Positions 35,301-48,572 of a DNA stretch of 64,000 nucleotides are shown in pieces. The stretch covers positions 4,207,500 through 4,271,499 of the forward strand of contig NC_045149.1 in assembly GCF_008831285.2 (NCBI RefSeq), in the 5' to 3' direction. Source of the DNA: Nymphaea colorata (Eukaryota > Streptophyta > Magnoliopsida > Nymphaeales > Nymphaeaceae). Under the pieces are notes generated by a model, which saw nothing but the letters and a program-made list of their open reading frames with translations, did no database searches and had not been told where the DNA came from. The translations under genes and the position numbers were made by a program. Every line of letters starts with the position of its first letter. Position 1 is the first letter of the stretch.

Positions 35301-37603
35301 TTTCTTTAATTTTTTTATTATTCCAACGTTTTCCTTAGTAACTTTATGGTTTAACTAAGTTATTTGTCGTGGAAGTACATTCCCCAAATAGGTCCTCTTC
35401 AACTTGGAAGTTCAACTATTGATTGATGGTTGGCGCAATTTGTTTTTCTCCTTTCTAATATTTCCATTTTGTATTAAGATGGCATCCTAATGTTTTTCAC
35501 AGATTGGTTCGTATGAATTTTTTCTTGATTTGTTGGAAAGAAAGCTTGTGGCAAAGAACTAATTTATGGCCTATGAGATATAACCACTTCTACATCGCGT
35601 CAATCTTTTTCCTTTGCATTTGTTATCCAAAATGGGTCCTCATGAACTTAGAAGTGCTACTTCCTCACTGATGGTTGGAGCAATTTGTTTTTTCCTTTTT
35701 CCCTAATACAACATTTTTGTATCATGATTGCATCTTAATTTTTTTGACAGATTGGTTGTTATGATTTTTTTCTTGAATTTTTAGAAAGAAGTAATTTATG
35801 GCCTATAAGATCTAACCCTTGTTGACCACGTTGATATTTTCCCTTCACATTTATACATTGAAAATTTTCCTAGGTTTTGCTTGTTTTTCTACTTATATGA
35901 TGGAGGACTTCTTGCCTTTTCACTGGTCGATGTTGGACCTATGTCACATAGGTATGGGTATGGGTTCAAAGCATTTTCAAAAAAATCGGTATGGGGGTAC
36001 AGATGTATATAAATAGTTTGTTTGTATTTTTTTTTTGTATCTGGTTTTTACTTGTTTAGTTGTTTAAAACTTATGAGAAATTTATTTTTTATGATGGAAG
36101 TTTTATTTAGAAGTTATATTGAAGTTATTTAGAAATCAAAATACAGAAAATTTTCATCAAATCCCCTCACTAATGCACTTTTTATGTAGTAGGTTTGAAA
36201 ATTGGGCTGTTTATCTCTCCCTCCCCTTTATTACACCCCTTCTTTAGTATAGCATTAAATATGTAGTTAACATTCATTAATATAGCCCATTAATACAGTT
36301 TTTATGTAGTAGGTTCCTAAATTGGGCTGTCTATCTCTCTCTCTCCTTTAGCTTCTTTTTGGTTAATCTTCATTATTATAGCATTACATATGCGGTTAAC
36401 ATTCATTATGACATCTTCATTATTACAACATTAAATATAAAGTTAACCTTTTATTATTACCGTATTAAATAGTGTTGAAAAGCCCTAAATTTTGGACAGA
36501 AAAAAACTTGATCAACTTTTACCAATTCTTAAGATGCATGGTTACGGTCCTGGGTATGTTGACCATACCTAATATGTTTTTTTACTGTACTCAAACCGTA
36601 CCAGGTCGGTAAGGATGACAGTGTTGGACATAACAGATGTACTAGACTCATCTAGATATCATCTATGTCACAAGGACTCTTCAAAAAAGGGGCCACACCC
36701 ATGTCAACACGACGCTGGTGTTGGTGCTAGTGCTAGTGCAGCTCCGACACGCACCCCAACCACATCCTTTCTTATGCAAGTTCAAAATATTATCAATTCT
36801 TTTTTCTTCTTCTCCTTGTCCCTTTATTTCTTTATGTATAGTAATAAAAGTAAAAAGAAAGGACAGATTAAGATAAGAAACAAGCTAAAAATTATAAATA
36901 TTATGAATACATACATTTATATATATATATAATAAACATATTATACATATACACCATCGCCGCGCCCTCGCACCCAAATTTTTTGGGGATACGTCGCACC
37001 GGCACCTGCACCCCGCACTCATGTGACATAGGATATCATAGTACCCATCTGAAAGCCAAAGACAAAGGATTCTACAATCGGTGGCATCCACCAAACTCTA
37101 GTTTGAAGTACACGATATATTTAATGCATCTATTGTATAGCTAATATTTTTGAAGTGATAGAGCTCAGTTCTATAGCTGGACCTTTACCTAAGGTAGGGT
37201 TAGTTTGTTGGTCTGACAAAACTTTTAGTTGAAATTTTGCACTTGGTTGCCACTCTTCAGCGTAGATGAATGTTTCCTTCAAGGTGATTAATTGTTTCTA
37301 CTCTATTGCAGGCATTGCTCAAGTGATCAACAGATTTACCATGAAAAGTGTGCAACAGGTGCAGCTGCACATTTCCTTTTCTGCTTTCTTTTAAGAAAAG
37401 AACGTCTTTCAACAAACGTGTCTTACATTGAATTGTTTCCACAGGGGGCAGCAACAACATGTTATGTTGCATTGAATCCTCAAATGCAAGGCGTAACGGG
37501 CAAGTACTTCGCTGATAGCAATGAAGCAGAGTCAAGTATGCTTGCCAAAGACACAGAGCTGGCAAAGAAACTCTGGGAGTTCAGTATGGAGTTGATCCAG
37601 TGA
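31625..37603 (+). CDS. Short-chain dehydrogenase/reductase, TIC32-like, 8 exons
   Basis: Exons joined by GT-AG introns in phase: 31625-31733, 32825-33056, 33160-33239, 33859-34012, 34208-34286, 34457-34541, 37312-37358, 37445-37603 (945 nt, 314 residues). The start gives [14 protein letters not shown], the usual N-terminus of the plant TIC32-like group. The Rossmann cofactor motif TGASSGIG is at 36-43 and the NNAG motif at 115-118. The catalytic residues are Ser170 or Ser171 (NVSSEAH), Tyr199 and Lys203 (YGQSK). [10 protein letters not shown] and a C-terminal [13 protein letters not shown] complete the fold. Family members bind NADP(H); Arabidopsis TIC32 is a plastid inner-envelope protein linked to protein import, but many paralogues have unproven roles. 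Length and motifs are complete, so it is likely functional. Intron 6 is 2.77 kb and repeat-filled. The paralogue cannot be named from here. Confidence 0.95.
32251..32470. repeat. Long hairpin (foldback/MITE-like) in intron 1 of the SDR gene
   Basis: Arms 32272-32310 and 32394-32433 are near-perfect inverted copies (GCACCTGGAGCTATTCACTT on the left; AAGTGAATAACTCCAGGTGC on the right). Between them is a self-complementary core: (CT)n, then (AT)n, then (GA)n (32311-32393). Weaker pairing extends outward through TTCTTTAG / CTAAAGAA. The whole can fold into a stem of over 80 bp. It lies on the sense transcript of the gene. Confidence 0.9.
34542..37311 (+). other. Intron 6 of the SDR gene, with internal duplications
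   Basis: A 2770-bp intron far longer than its neighbours. It holds a ~250-bp tandem duplication (35381-35635 and 35636-about 35865), a ~120-bp duplication (about 36165-36275 and 36285-36400) sharing TTTTTATGTAGTAGGTT, and a candidate inserted element (35938-37032). GT donor at 34542 and AG acceptor at 37310-37311 are intact. Confidence 0.85.
35938..37032. mobile_element. Candidate TIR element inside intron 6
   Basis: Perfect 12-bp inverted ends CCTATGTCACAT (35938-35949) and ATGTGACATAGG (37021-37032) bound about 1.1 kb. Near both ends are G/C-rich words (GGTATGGGTATGGG; GCACCGGCACCTGCACCCC) unlike the AT-rich interior. No transposase. No target duplication was established, so the boundaries are tentative. 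Confidence 0.45.
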
Positions 37604-37682
37604 ACTTTCTTCTATGCTGGATTATGCATGCTATCCAAAGACATGATTCCAACTTTTTGATAACTAGCTCTCTTGTCCACTT

Positions 37683-37685
<3 letters not shown>

Positions 37686-37743
<58 letters not shown>
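37686..37743. repeat. (CA)n(GA)n microsatellite in the 3' region of the SDR gene
   Basis: About 36 bp of CA followed by about 22 bp of GA, starting 83 bases after the stop codon. It is probably in the 3' UTR. Candidate polyadenylation hexamers AATAAA occur near 38135 and 38150. Confidence 0.9.
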
Positions 37744-39389
37744 TGCAGAAATAATGTCTTTCTTCACTTTGTTTGCCATATTGAAAGACACAAGTATGCT
37801 CGACTTTGTGAACTCGGCATTTTGGAACGTAGCTTGCTACCAGTTTATTTACATCCCATTTCTCTTTTATTTATTTTTTGCTTGCATGCGAAACAGGCAA
37901 GCGTGCTCATTAAATCATTTCTGTATCATAAAAAATTATGACATTTGAAAATTACAGCTTTTTAGTATGCTTAAAAAAATACTGAAATGAAGTTCAGTTG
38001 AATGACACAGATGCATTTCGTAAAATTAGAATAGTATGAATCTTGAAGTACTCATGGGAAAGCTGATTTTTTTTAAAATTATTAATGTTTAAGCTGATCT
38101 TTTTAAGGTTATTAATGTTTTAACTGACAATTCAGAAAAATAAATATGCAAATAAAATGGTAATGGCTTCATTAAAGTGAATTTTTGCCCGAGTAAAGAC
38201 ATTACTACAGGCCCTTGTTTGAGAGAGCAATCGTGCTCTGTATTTAAAAATTTAGAGATAAGAGACCCTTGAGCCAAAGATAGGACATTTGAATCAGAGT
38301 TCTGTAATTTGCTAAGTACGAAAAAGCCACCCGAAAGAGGAAATTACCTTGAGGCATAGTAAAAGTTCTAGCTTGTAGTTCTTTTCTAGCTAATTGACGG
38401 TAATCACAATCATCATCGGAGAGTTCGGACAAATTCAAAGTTCTGATTCATTGACAACTTTTTGCCCAATTCTAAATATCATTTAATCCGGTAACTTAAA
38501 GAATGGTCAAGTTGCCAAAATTGGTAGTTGTTAAGAACAAATTTTCCTATTTATGTATGTGGAATCAAGGGTAGGACTATTGTGAACACTTAAAATTTTT
38601 ACAAGTCTAAATGATCATTTTATCCTTCATAATAAAGAGATTTCCAAATTGATTTCAAAAACTAAATTTCAAGAACAAGGGACATTACTGAGCTACACAA
38701 GCATGTTTGATCTAAGCAATGCACAACTAACCATGATCACTTAGGTGGCCACTACTAAAAATTACCATTTGCCCCTATGTCCTATCACACTGGTTTGAAA
38801 AGTAAGGATTTTCACCAAGTTTTAGAGAATTGCCAACATTTGAGCAATTACGCTATTTTTCAACTTTTATGAGACCTCAACAGTCATTAGAATCAGCTCA
38901 CTAAAGTTTCTCTGGCTCGAAGCTAGCTCACTCTAGCCTGATTAGCTCACTAAGACCATGCACCTACCAATTTTGGAACATTGAGACCATGTCAAACTGA
39001 ATTGAGCTAACCATAGATTCTTCTCAGTGCTCACAAAGTATTTCTTTAGTTACTTTCAGTTTTGGCATTCAGATTTGAGTTCAAGAGCTACATCAGTATA
39101 TTCATTTCTCACATACAATGTCAAATCCCTATTTCCATTTTATCCTCCAGATTTCCATTTAAAGGTTATTTTTCACTTAGGCAAATTGAGGAATTTGTTA
39201 GTCAAACTTAGGAGGCACCTAGGGCTAAGATAACCCATGTCCTAGTGTGGTCAGACCACCCACCCACCCTCGTAGAGCGTAGTTTTATGCCAAGGGCAAA
39301 ATTATCACCTGTACATGTGTATATTATTGCATACAAACTAAAGTTTGGAGTTACATGAACCCAATCTAGCACATTCCTACAACGCACCT
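37744..39389. other. 3' flank of the SDR gene and unrecognised intergenic DNA
   Basis: No gene or transposon motif recognised. The likely transcript end is before about 38200. Confidence 0.4.
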
Positions 39390-41613
39390 GAACCTAGAAA
39401 GACTCATGCAACTTTTGAGCTTGCCAATAATTAAATTAAAATAGGTTCAAACCTAACTGAACCTATTTGACCAGAACTGAACCCAGTTAGACCAGAGCCC
39501 AGCCTGACCTGCATCTAGTGGAATCCAAATGGATCAAGCCCAGATCACAAAATCAGAATTTAGATTTGCAATATGCTTTGATTCAGATTCAAAGCTTAAG
39601 GACACATGACGTAGTGTTACTGAATCTTCCACCCTCAAGGACACATATCATCATCTCCCATTTATCATAAGAACACGTGGCATTCATCTACAATTTAGGA
39701 GAGATTGAAGGGATCTGTGTCATTGAGGTGACGTGGTGATTTCCTAGGCATTTAGAGTCCATTAGCATTAGGAGTCCTCCACATTTGGGATTCCCACCCT
39801 TATTATAAATAGGCTAGAGGGTCTTCTTTCATTTTGTTTGTATTCTTTTCTTATGAATCTTCCACGCTCTCAATCTCTCTTCTCTTTCTTTCTCTATCTC
39901 CATATGTGTAGAGAATTCTCCTTAGAATCTCCATGAAAAAGTGCACCCTCTTTGCTTTAGTTGTTTTATTTTTTGTACATGTATGTGCAATTCATGATTG
40001 TTTTCTCTTCATATTTAGCTTAAACATGTTTTAAATTAATGGTTTGCAAGTTTTAGGCTATTACATTTGGGATTTTTAAATGTTTACTAGTTTTAGAGAT
40101 GTATCTTCTTGAGCTCATGTAAAATTCAGAATCGTAGAAATTTTAGAATTTTGCAAAACTTCTCGAAGCTATATATCTCTACTTAAAAACCATATTAACA
40201 ATTTGTAAAAAAGACGCATTTATCATTGAGCAAGGTAAGCTCAATTAAAAGTTTGATCAAATTCTAGGATCATTTGATCGTTGTCCCAAAGAAATCAAGT
40301 TCTGAAATTTCTCTAACTTGTCAATTTCACAACTTTTGATGGAAAATTTGAATTGCATTTTGTAAAAGTCAGAAGTTAGGTACACATGTCTATCATCTTC
40401 CCACTAAATCCAATCAATTCCAAGTAGATTTGGCTAGTTAATTGGGTGATTCAGTCAAACTATTTTTCAGCAACATTCCACATAATTATTCAGAATCATA
40501 TTTTCTCAAATTTTGTGATGTCATTTCTCTCTCTCTCTCTTGAATTTTTTTTGAAACCTTCAACTCCTTTTGATTCTCTATTATGTAGAGATCTACATAC
40601 AACTTTTAGGAAAAGCCAATTTGATTTAATATCCTTTCTTCTGTTCCAATGTAGTTAAGGAGTCATGTAAGCAGTTGTGTTTCTATTTTTTTTCTTTTAT
40701 TTTAGATTTACTTTGAGTTCTTGAAGTCATAAATTTTATTTATTGCATGTTCTGATTTGTAAGGTTTTATTGATTCTATGTTATGTAGAGAGTCTATTTC
40801 AGGTGACTATAAGTGGATTTAATAGAGTTCTAGTCGAACCAAATGTGCCTCTAGACTGTTTTTCAAACTTTGTATTCTGCAATTCCTAATTTCTGTCATA
40901 GGTTTTCATCCTTATATCTTTTATTTCCTAAAAGGTTTTTCAAATATATCACTTGGAGTTGATTCTCTCATATGTAAGGAGTCTTCCTTACCAAATTTCA
41001 TGTCAATCTAACATAGTCAACCTAGTTTTTGAATTCGTTAAAACCAAACTTAGTCATATTGTCATATTTTCCATTCTTAGCCAAATTTTCATGCTTTAGT
41101 TTCTTAGCCTATGATCAATCCGATTTTAGAGTGTGACTTTGACTTTTATCTTGTTTTGGTGTCCTAACTTAAGTGTAGGGTATCTAGGCTTGCAAATCAC
41201 AATTTAACATATTAATTTATTTTCATATTATAATGCATATTTTGTTTGCTTTTTTAAATGCTATAGTGAAGCATTTGATTTCAAGTTTGTATTTGAATTC
41301 ACTAAGGGATTTGAATTAGCGCAACATGTGCCTCGACGCAATAGTCATTGCAGTGTATTTTTTTATCTAGCTTGTCTTCTACGTGGGTTCAATTTTCAAA
41401 GATCATGCATATTATAGTGTGTTATAATGTTTGGTGTGCATTCATATAGTTTAATTCTACTTTGCATTATGCATTGAATTTAGTACTATGCACTTAAAAT
41501 TAGGTACATGTGGAATCAGGAAAGGTTACTAGTTACATGCATACAACAATTGTCCTTCTATGTACTTCATCTCAACCAACTTTCATAAGAATACATGTTT
41601 TCAAAAAACATAG
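39390..41613 (+). repeat. Composite repeat, part B copy 1 (B1)
   Basis: Aligns by eye with 50400-53959 in the same direction through CAGAATTTAGAT, the TATA block TTATTATAAATAGGCTAGAG (TATAAAT at 39804-39810), CTCTTTGCTT, TTTAGAGATGTATCTTCTT, TTCTTGAAGTCATAA, GTCATAGGTTT and ATCACTTGGAG. No coding frame. The TATA element followed by a CT-rich leader looks like an LTR-type promoter. It is cut at 41613 by an insertion; the continuation is A1 at about 48631. Confidence 0.78.
39804..39810 (+). promoter_or_regulatory. Conserved TATA element of repeat B1
   Basis: TATAAAT inside a 20-base block that is identical in B2 (TATAAATA at 51930-51937), although the surrounding sequence has diverged. A CT-rich tract follows, as in transcribed LTR leaders. 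Conservation against a diverged background suggests that this was the functional promoter of the family. Confidence 0.5.
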
Positions 41614-43262
41614 GCGTTGTTTGGATACAACCCTTCAAAAAATGGGTTTTATCAAAACCTAGAATTGTGAAGCCATTTTATTTAAAGAGTTTTGAAAACC
41701 TGGTTTTAGCGTTTGGGTAGCATGACAGAAACCAGGTTTCCAAAGTGAAAACCTAGTTTTGTTTGGATGACCACAAATTGGTTTTTGTAGGTGCCTTTAA
41801 AAAAACTTCAGCTGAATGGTAGTTAATAACCAGTTATTCTAAATTATAGCTGCAAGGCTAATAGAAACTATCCTCATATAGTTAATCACAACTAATAAAC
41901 AAGTAATCAAGGCTAATAAGAAACAGTTATTTTGGAGGTACCCTTTGGTACTTGGTTTCTAATCACGACTAATAAATGGGCAAGCTTCCCTCTTGAAAGG
42001 AGGAGTTCCATGCTCACATCTAGCTCAATTCATGGTCATTGAAGGTTCTTTGTTTTGAGTTGTTAACACAGGTATGCCTATGTTTAGTAGATCTCTCACC
42101 AAAAATGGCCACTATTCTAAGAAATTCCTAAATTTAGCACGTACAAGAAATTTCAACTTCTGAAATGAAAAATGCCAAATAGCACAGATGCAGCTAGTTT
42201 CGAAATGTGCAATATTTGGGTACTTTTCTTTATTCATTACTGTATCACTTTTAAAAAGTTGGTCTATTCATAAGCACCTTGATAAGGAAATGAATCCAAA
42301 AGAAAGAAAATATTGCAAATTAGAGAAACACAGGATCGGTAACAACTATTAAACTTTACCTATCCAAAGAGCAACTAATTTAAAAAATTATCTAAAATAT
42401 TCTACACCATGTCAAAATGCTAACTTTGTATGCACAAGATTTTTTTATGTCTCATATTCACTTACTTTTCATGCCATTCAGAACCAACTTTCAAGACCTT
42501 TTAACATCTTAGGACACATTATGTGCATCTTCCAACAAACAAGATACAATATTAAAAACAATAATCCAATTTAGTCAACAGGTGTAGGTAATATTACCCT
42601 TCCCATAGTTAATATCTCAGCAAACCAGTGTGGTACAAAAATTTTCTTTCTAATGGTTTACAGCAAATGGACATGCACTTGCAAATCGTGTTTTTCTTGC
42701 AAGGTGCTCAACTGTCGGAACCTACTATAATCAAAGAGACACTTATTCCAATAAGATTTACGTATGCGAAGGATTTTCAGATTTATCATATGAATGTGGC
42801 ACTCATGAAATACAAGGCCATACCAAACAGATAGTGCATATAAACCTCATCAAATCTACATATACATCCATACAGCCACACACATCAAATGTCTATGAAG
42901 TCTAAAAGCACATGTTCATACAAATTATCACTATTATGATAAGAAAATATAACACTTGGCATCCTACTTGCAATTTACGAAACAATATCATAGTATCTTC
43001 CTTCAACATGGTATTTTCATCAAGCAATCATCTTCACTTTACCTTCATTGTACAAGAAATTGAATTGCATTAATACCATGAACATAAAAGTTTAAAATAA
43101 ATTACAGTTTTCTTAATACACAAGAGCCACTAAGGGAAAGGAGAAAAAATTGATGCATTATCCATCACCAATATCTATCTCTTCCACTAATATAATCATC
43201 TCATATAAACTCTACAACTGATCTTGTACAACTGATCATGTAAATGTTTCTGCTGCATCACC

Positions 43263-43613
43263 CTATGCACGTTGAGACATGTACTCAACTGGATGTCCTC
43301 GACAAGCTTTATCATCATGTGTTTGTGGTGGAATCCAATCTTCCCCATCATTTCTAGATATCCAATCATCGATCTTATTGATTCGAATATAATCATGCAA
43401 TATACAAGCTGCAATAACAATATCTCTTTGTGTGTCAATAGGACATGGAACTTGCATCTTTAAAATTGGAAATCTAGCTTTTAGAAATTTATAACAACGT
43501 TTGATTGCATCTCTACGTGATGAATGTCTAGAATTATATAATTCTTCATCGTTCTTGAATGATACCCTGTTTGTGAATTCTTTCGGATGATATGAATAAC
43601 CACGTACTAACAA
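43263..43613 (-). pseudogene. PIF/Harbinger transposase, C-terminal fragment
   Basis: The 116-codon frame reads YSYHPKEF, then ELYNSRHSS, KARFPILKMQ, PIDTQRDIVIAACILHDYIR, IDDWI. These match the end of DDE_Tnp_4 transposases (ELFNLRHSSLRN..., RFPILK, TQ.DIVIACC.LHN.IR). The sequence coding for the first two catalytic Asp residues is absent upstream, where the Myb-like remnant lies instead, so an internal deletion has joined the two genes' remains. Confidence 0.8.
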
Positions 43614-43671
43614 GATTAATTTCGTTGTATTTTATGTTAAAAGTTTCCTAATCACATGCAAATAATCATTT

Positions 43672-43978
43672 CATACCTCATCTGCAACATCTACGCATCC
43701 GGTACTTGGATCCCATCCAAAGCTTCTTTGATTTAACATGTCTTTCATGACATTGTACGTCTTTTTACTCCGAATCGATTCTTAAATTATTCTTTGTCGT
43801 AGTTTAAGTTAGCTCTATTATTGAACTCACACAAAATCTTGTTCCAACTAGTCTCGTCAAACCCACCACCTGTTTTCTTTTCATGAGTCATATTTTCACA
43901 CATAATTTCTACAATCAACTTGTCCAACTCATGGGTCCACTGAGCTCGACTCCTATCTCCACAATCAACTTTATTCAT
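43672..43978 (-). pseudogene. Myb/SANT-like protein of PIF/Harbinger, fragment
   Basis: From MNKVDCGDRSRAQWTHELDK the frame gives LIVEIM, GFDETSWNKILCEFNNRANL and NYDKE, then a TAA where the family has Gln. In another frame it continues KNRFGVKRRTYNVMKD and SFGWDP...VDVADEV, followed by GT. This is the plant Myb/SANT-like domain (WT, W, NYDK.QLKNRW, GWDP). It is encoded just upstream of the transposase fragment on the same strand. Confidence 0.75.
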
Positions 43979-44092
43979 TGTACCTTCATAATCATGAATG
44001 AAAAATGTATAATATTTCAAAAACAAACTTACTAAGTGAAAATAAATAAGATAACCTAAGTTAACAAATAGTTTTGAGCATTTTCCAGACAT

Positions 44093-47000
44093 GTTTTGAT
44101 TGAGATGACAAAGATATAATGAAGTTGCCGAAATGTGAGTCTATCATGAGTCAGTAAAGGTCTTAAAATGACCTATACTGCAGTAGAGAATCTACGTACT
44201 GCACAAATTTGTCTTTGTAATTGGTGAAGAACATGACCTGTCTAATGATACAATATAATAACTGCCTACATAATTGGTGCATAGCTCGACATGTCCTAAG
44301 CATAAGCATATATGCGTTCTATTCTATCACAGTGGCACGTTAGTGGGTGCACATCATAACTCAAGCATGACACATCCATGCTGTGGTCGTCAAACCCAAA
44401 AATGCAAGCACAACAATTAAAAAGCAATAAGCATGAATAGTGCAACACAAACATGAAACAAGGGACTACTAACTATCACTCGGTGCAATGTTGAATATAT
44501 ATTTAGCAAGGCTATGATGGTTGGCACCAATTGGTTAAATTTCGCTTACATCCTTACCGAGGGAGTAGCAGTCCAAAATGTGTAATGGGAGAATTTGCAT
44601 GAAGAAGCAGATGATGATATAGTCTTGGACAACAAGTCCTCAAAAGAGTAAAACTTACATCAAATTAAGCTTTCTGAAAAGACTTATATTGGACAAACAA
44701 AATCATTTAGTTATAGTCACTAAAATAAACTACAGAACGGATTGTCATTTTACATATTAATGCTCTTAACCACTAACTACCACTTGGTGCAATGTTGATA
44801 TGCAAAACAGAAGGGCAAATATGACACTAGTCTTGACAATTCCTTGAGTCGATTTTCCTCCATATTTTATTTCAAAAAATGGCTTTCCTCAGGAAATTAT
44901 CAGAAGAATTAAAAACGAAAATTCATAAATAATTTTAAAAGAAAATCTGAAATAATTATGCCAAATAATTTATAAAAATTTCTTGGGAATGCATGCATGA
45001 AATATTCCTACCAACAGCTCATAAAATAAAACATATCACTAAGATGCTAACACTTTGAGTTGACAGCTAGCAAACTAGGTACGTTACACTTTTGAAGCAA
45101 GATGATGAATAAGCACAACAAAGAAACCTACCATATGCATTCCTTATCTATTCAAAGACAAAGTCCACACGAAAAGAATGAAAGTTTCTCCAACTATTGT
45201 CACAGATAATTCAGGGAAAGATGATCCACAAAATAGCTTTTGTGAGGATCAACATTGAGATTGTGGAAAATGGTTGGCTAGAAAACAAGTTTGCCACAGT
45301 TAGCGACTCAGAAACCAGTTTTTGGTAAATCTGGGATATACTATTTTTTACATAGAATGGAATAGAATACCAGCCACAAGTGTACGGCATAGTAGTGTAC
45401 TATTGGTTACACCACATAGGTTGCCACCAAAATTTATTTACTTGGCTGCGAAGCCCAAAGTATTGTTTTATAAACTTACTGTGATATGCCAGAAAATTTT
45501 GAACAAACACTGATTGTCCATCAAAGTGATAAAGCAAAAAGGAAACTATCAAATGCTTCCACTATGTGACCATGTTATTAGCAAGTGACATAAATAGAGG
45601 TGGGACATTGGAAGCATAGAGATCTGGATTTCTGCATCCTAGTTTAGACTTTAACCAAAATCACATCTACTGATGATCCACGGTAAGATTAGTATTTCAA
45701 TTTAATATGACCATACTGTTAAAGCTATATCTTACTTTTGCACATATATTTCCCAATCTAGTTTTGTGGCTTTTCCCCTAAATATTGAATGCCATTGAGT
45801 CCAAACATCTTAATAAGACCACTTATCAATCTAAACTCATATGCGTGTAACTTGCCTTCATTTTACATCTAGCTAACAATTCAAACAGTTCTACCTTGGA
45901 GTCCTCCAAGCACTCTGATCTAGGCAGCATGTGTGAAGATTTCATTTAATCTAATGGGTAGCTAAACATACAAGTACATAATGAATGTGACTCTAAATGT
46001 TGTAGAAGAAAAGTTCAAGGTGATTAAAAAGAACTCAATCAAACCAGTTTAGTAATAACATTTATTTTTTCAGATGTACATAGATGATTGATATGAAGAA
46101 TTAACCTTAACCTGCCCTCTGCATTTTCCAAAGCTTTAAGGTCCTAAAAAACCTTATGCAGAACAGTTTGGCACAACCTCATCATTTAACAACCTTGGGG
46201 TCAGTAAGGGCTCTAGCTTACTTTAAACAACTCTAAATTAGGCTAATGTTCAGGATATGACTGTATAATTAGCAAATGGAAGAATGACTGTATATTTTCC
46301 CTTTGAATGTGCAAGATTTTGTTTTTATTCAAAATTGAGAGCCTAAATATATAAAGTATGAACATCAGAAGTGAATTACTAGGTAGCAAACGATGAGTCT
46401 AAGATGAGATGAAAATTGCAAAAAACAAACCAAAGGGAGAAAGTAATTATATACAAAATATGAAGGTTGATAAAACATAGAGCGGAGTGAAGACATGGTG
46501 GTGGCGTAAAACAAAAAATAACATAGAACAAAAGCACATAGTTATCCAGGCTCCCATTTGACCTCAACATGACATTCATTAATGCTATGAATTGATTTAT
46601 CCATGTTGCCAGTGACAACAACATCACAGATAAAGCAGCAAAAACTTGAAAAAGAAACAAAGTTGTGGGGTAGGGTCCACAAAAAGGTTACATGGTAATA
46701 TTTATGCACAAGATCTTTACCTTGTGGAAAAATGCTGACCCTAGTAGTATTCAAAGGAGTTTGATAATGTTTCACTATAATGTCCAGAATCTAATCAATA
46801 ATTATATATTTGTTTTGGTTTTAGCTTCATTATGTCTCAACTATAAGTGGCTCAAAAGGAGTCCAGATACATCAACACTATAAACGACAACTTAGAACTG
46901 CATCCCTTAAACATTCACAGCTTGCTATAAATTCATATTGAGCAAAACTTGAGATACTCAAATCCAACATGGCCCCATAATCAGTTGCAGCAATTAGTTG

Positions 47001-48515
47001 TAAGTTGTAACTAAAAAGTGAATTTATCCAACTTTCAATATTTTGCACATTTATTACTAATTATTCTTGTACTGTGGTTCTCTTGCTTTCCTGAAGAGGA
47101 GTGTTGCCTTTTATCAACCCCTTTTATAAAATAGATTATTGATCAAAGCCTCAAAGCTTACTAAATATGATTGTCATTCTATACCATCTGGTCTATATTT
47201 TGTTCTTCGCAAGAACAACATGGTACAGGTCTGTTGAATCTTGGTGACATCACTATTGGAGTATTTGATTGATATTGTCGTCAGTCATCTATCAATCCAT
47301 AAATAGAAAAAGACTTCATGGAAAATGAAACTAAAAGACTCCTAATATTCCATAAGGTGTATGCACATTTAGTTCCAAAATGGTCTATCGTTGTTCTTTT
47401 CATGGTGATAGGAATGCAGAACCTTTAAGACAGTGACAAGCTGACAACCAGAAAATTAATGTTTAATCAGCTCATAGGCCATGCTGGACAACAATGACAG
47501 TAAGTATCCTCTGCATGACCAGGGACATAGAGCTTTCAAAATGCTGCCGCAAACAATGGTTACAAGTTAAAGCCAAAATGATTGTTCAAATGGCAGCACT
47601 AGAGAAACATTCAATCCCTTGACTTATCACTAGGAAAACTGACTTATCACTAGGAAAACTGATTTAGTAAACAAGTTTGTAAGGAATAGAACTCTAACCA
47701 ATGGTAAGTACGCATTTTCTAAGTCAATTCACTCTCCTGCCAGTCAATCATGTCAGTCAATTTAAGCCAAAAGTTTCACCCATCCCTTCCATTCAGGAAT
47801 ATAACCACAAATAATTCCAATATTCTGAGAATACTTCGATAACTCATAGAAAGAAAAATTAATGAACCAATACGAAGGAAAATAAAAAAGGAGTTCTTCT
47901 AATCAAAAGGAGGTCTTCGTGTTTGATTAGCGTCAATAGCAGAAGCTGAGTAGCACCAAAAAGTACACATCAATCCCAAGATTTAGCATATCTCCCCGAC
48001 ATATAAGAAAAACAAATTCACAAACGAATGGCCCTAGGATGCACTTCATGAGATGAATATTAGGAAGGCATTATGGAGAAAGAGAGTGAGAGACATTACC
48101 TGGAGCAGGAAGGCACAACAGACGGTCGATTCCCCAAAACCTTTTTTGAAACCCTTAAGATCCATACCCCTGGAAATGCCCATCCATTACCCAGCTTCTA
48201 TTGTTCTTCATGGGTGAAGCTTGTGGACTTCATGCCATGCTCTTGCGAAACCATTTCATCTATAATAAGAAACTACCTCCACATTCCATCGTCATCAGCA
48301 ATCGCCCATCCATCGTACATACCTTTTGTTGCATGCGCATCACTCTTCTTCAGCAATACTTTTTGCTGATCACGCCCAAAACTCAGCAATACATACAACA
48401 GCTGTTGGGAAAAACCCACTCTAGCTTATGACTGAAGCAACACTGCCATCACGCCAAAACCACGTTTTGGGTTAAAAAACCCCGTCCAACTTCTTCATAA
48501 CCTGGTTGAAACCAG
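44093..48515. other. Interior of the Harbinger-type insertion, nothing recognised
   Basis: No coding motif recognised on either strand. A short exact tandem repeat (TGACTTATCACTAGGAAAAC) lies at about 47620-47660. The open frames here are short and without domains. Confidence 0.4.
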
Positions 48516-48572
48516 GTTTTCACAAACCTAGGTTTCTCTAAAACTTAGTTTCATGCCCTCCCAAACACCCAT

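Larger units (their letters stand above)
41614..48570 (-). mobile_element. PIF/Harbinger-type element, ~7 kb, inserted between B1 and A1
   Basis: The insertion is defined by comparing B1-A1 with the uninterrupted B2-A2 junction near 53959. The left end reads GCGTTGTTTGGATACAACC and the right end, reverse-complemented, GGGTGTTTGGGAGGGC; imperfect inverted similarity continues about 60 bp inward (AAAACCTA, TTGTGAA). GTTTGG ends are typical of the superfamily. Inside, on the minus strand, lie a Myb/SANT-like and a transposase remnant. The rest (41700-43260 and 44100-48500) holds no recognised gene. A clean 3-bp target duplication was not established. Confidence 0.6.

Noticed and set aside
37600-37948. 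Frames with His-Thr and Glu-Arg repeats after the SDR stop
   Set aside because: Translation of the (CA)n(GA)n microsatellite in the 3' region.
48073-48369. 98-residue frame MEKESERHYLEQEG...
   Set aside because: No recognised family and no splice or promoter support; it lies near the end of the Harbinger-type insertion where no gene is expected.
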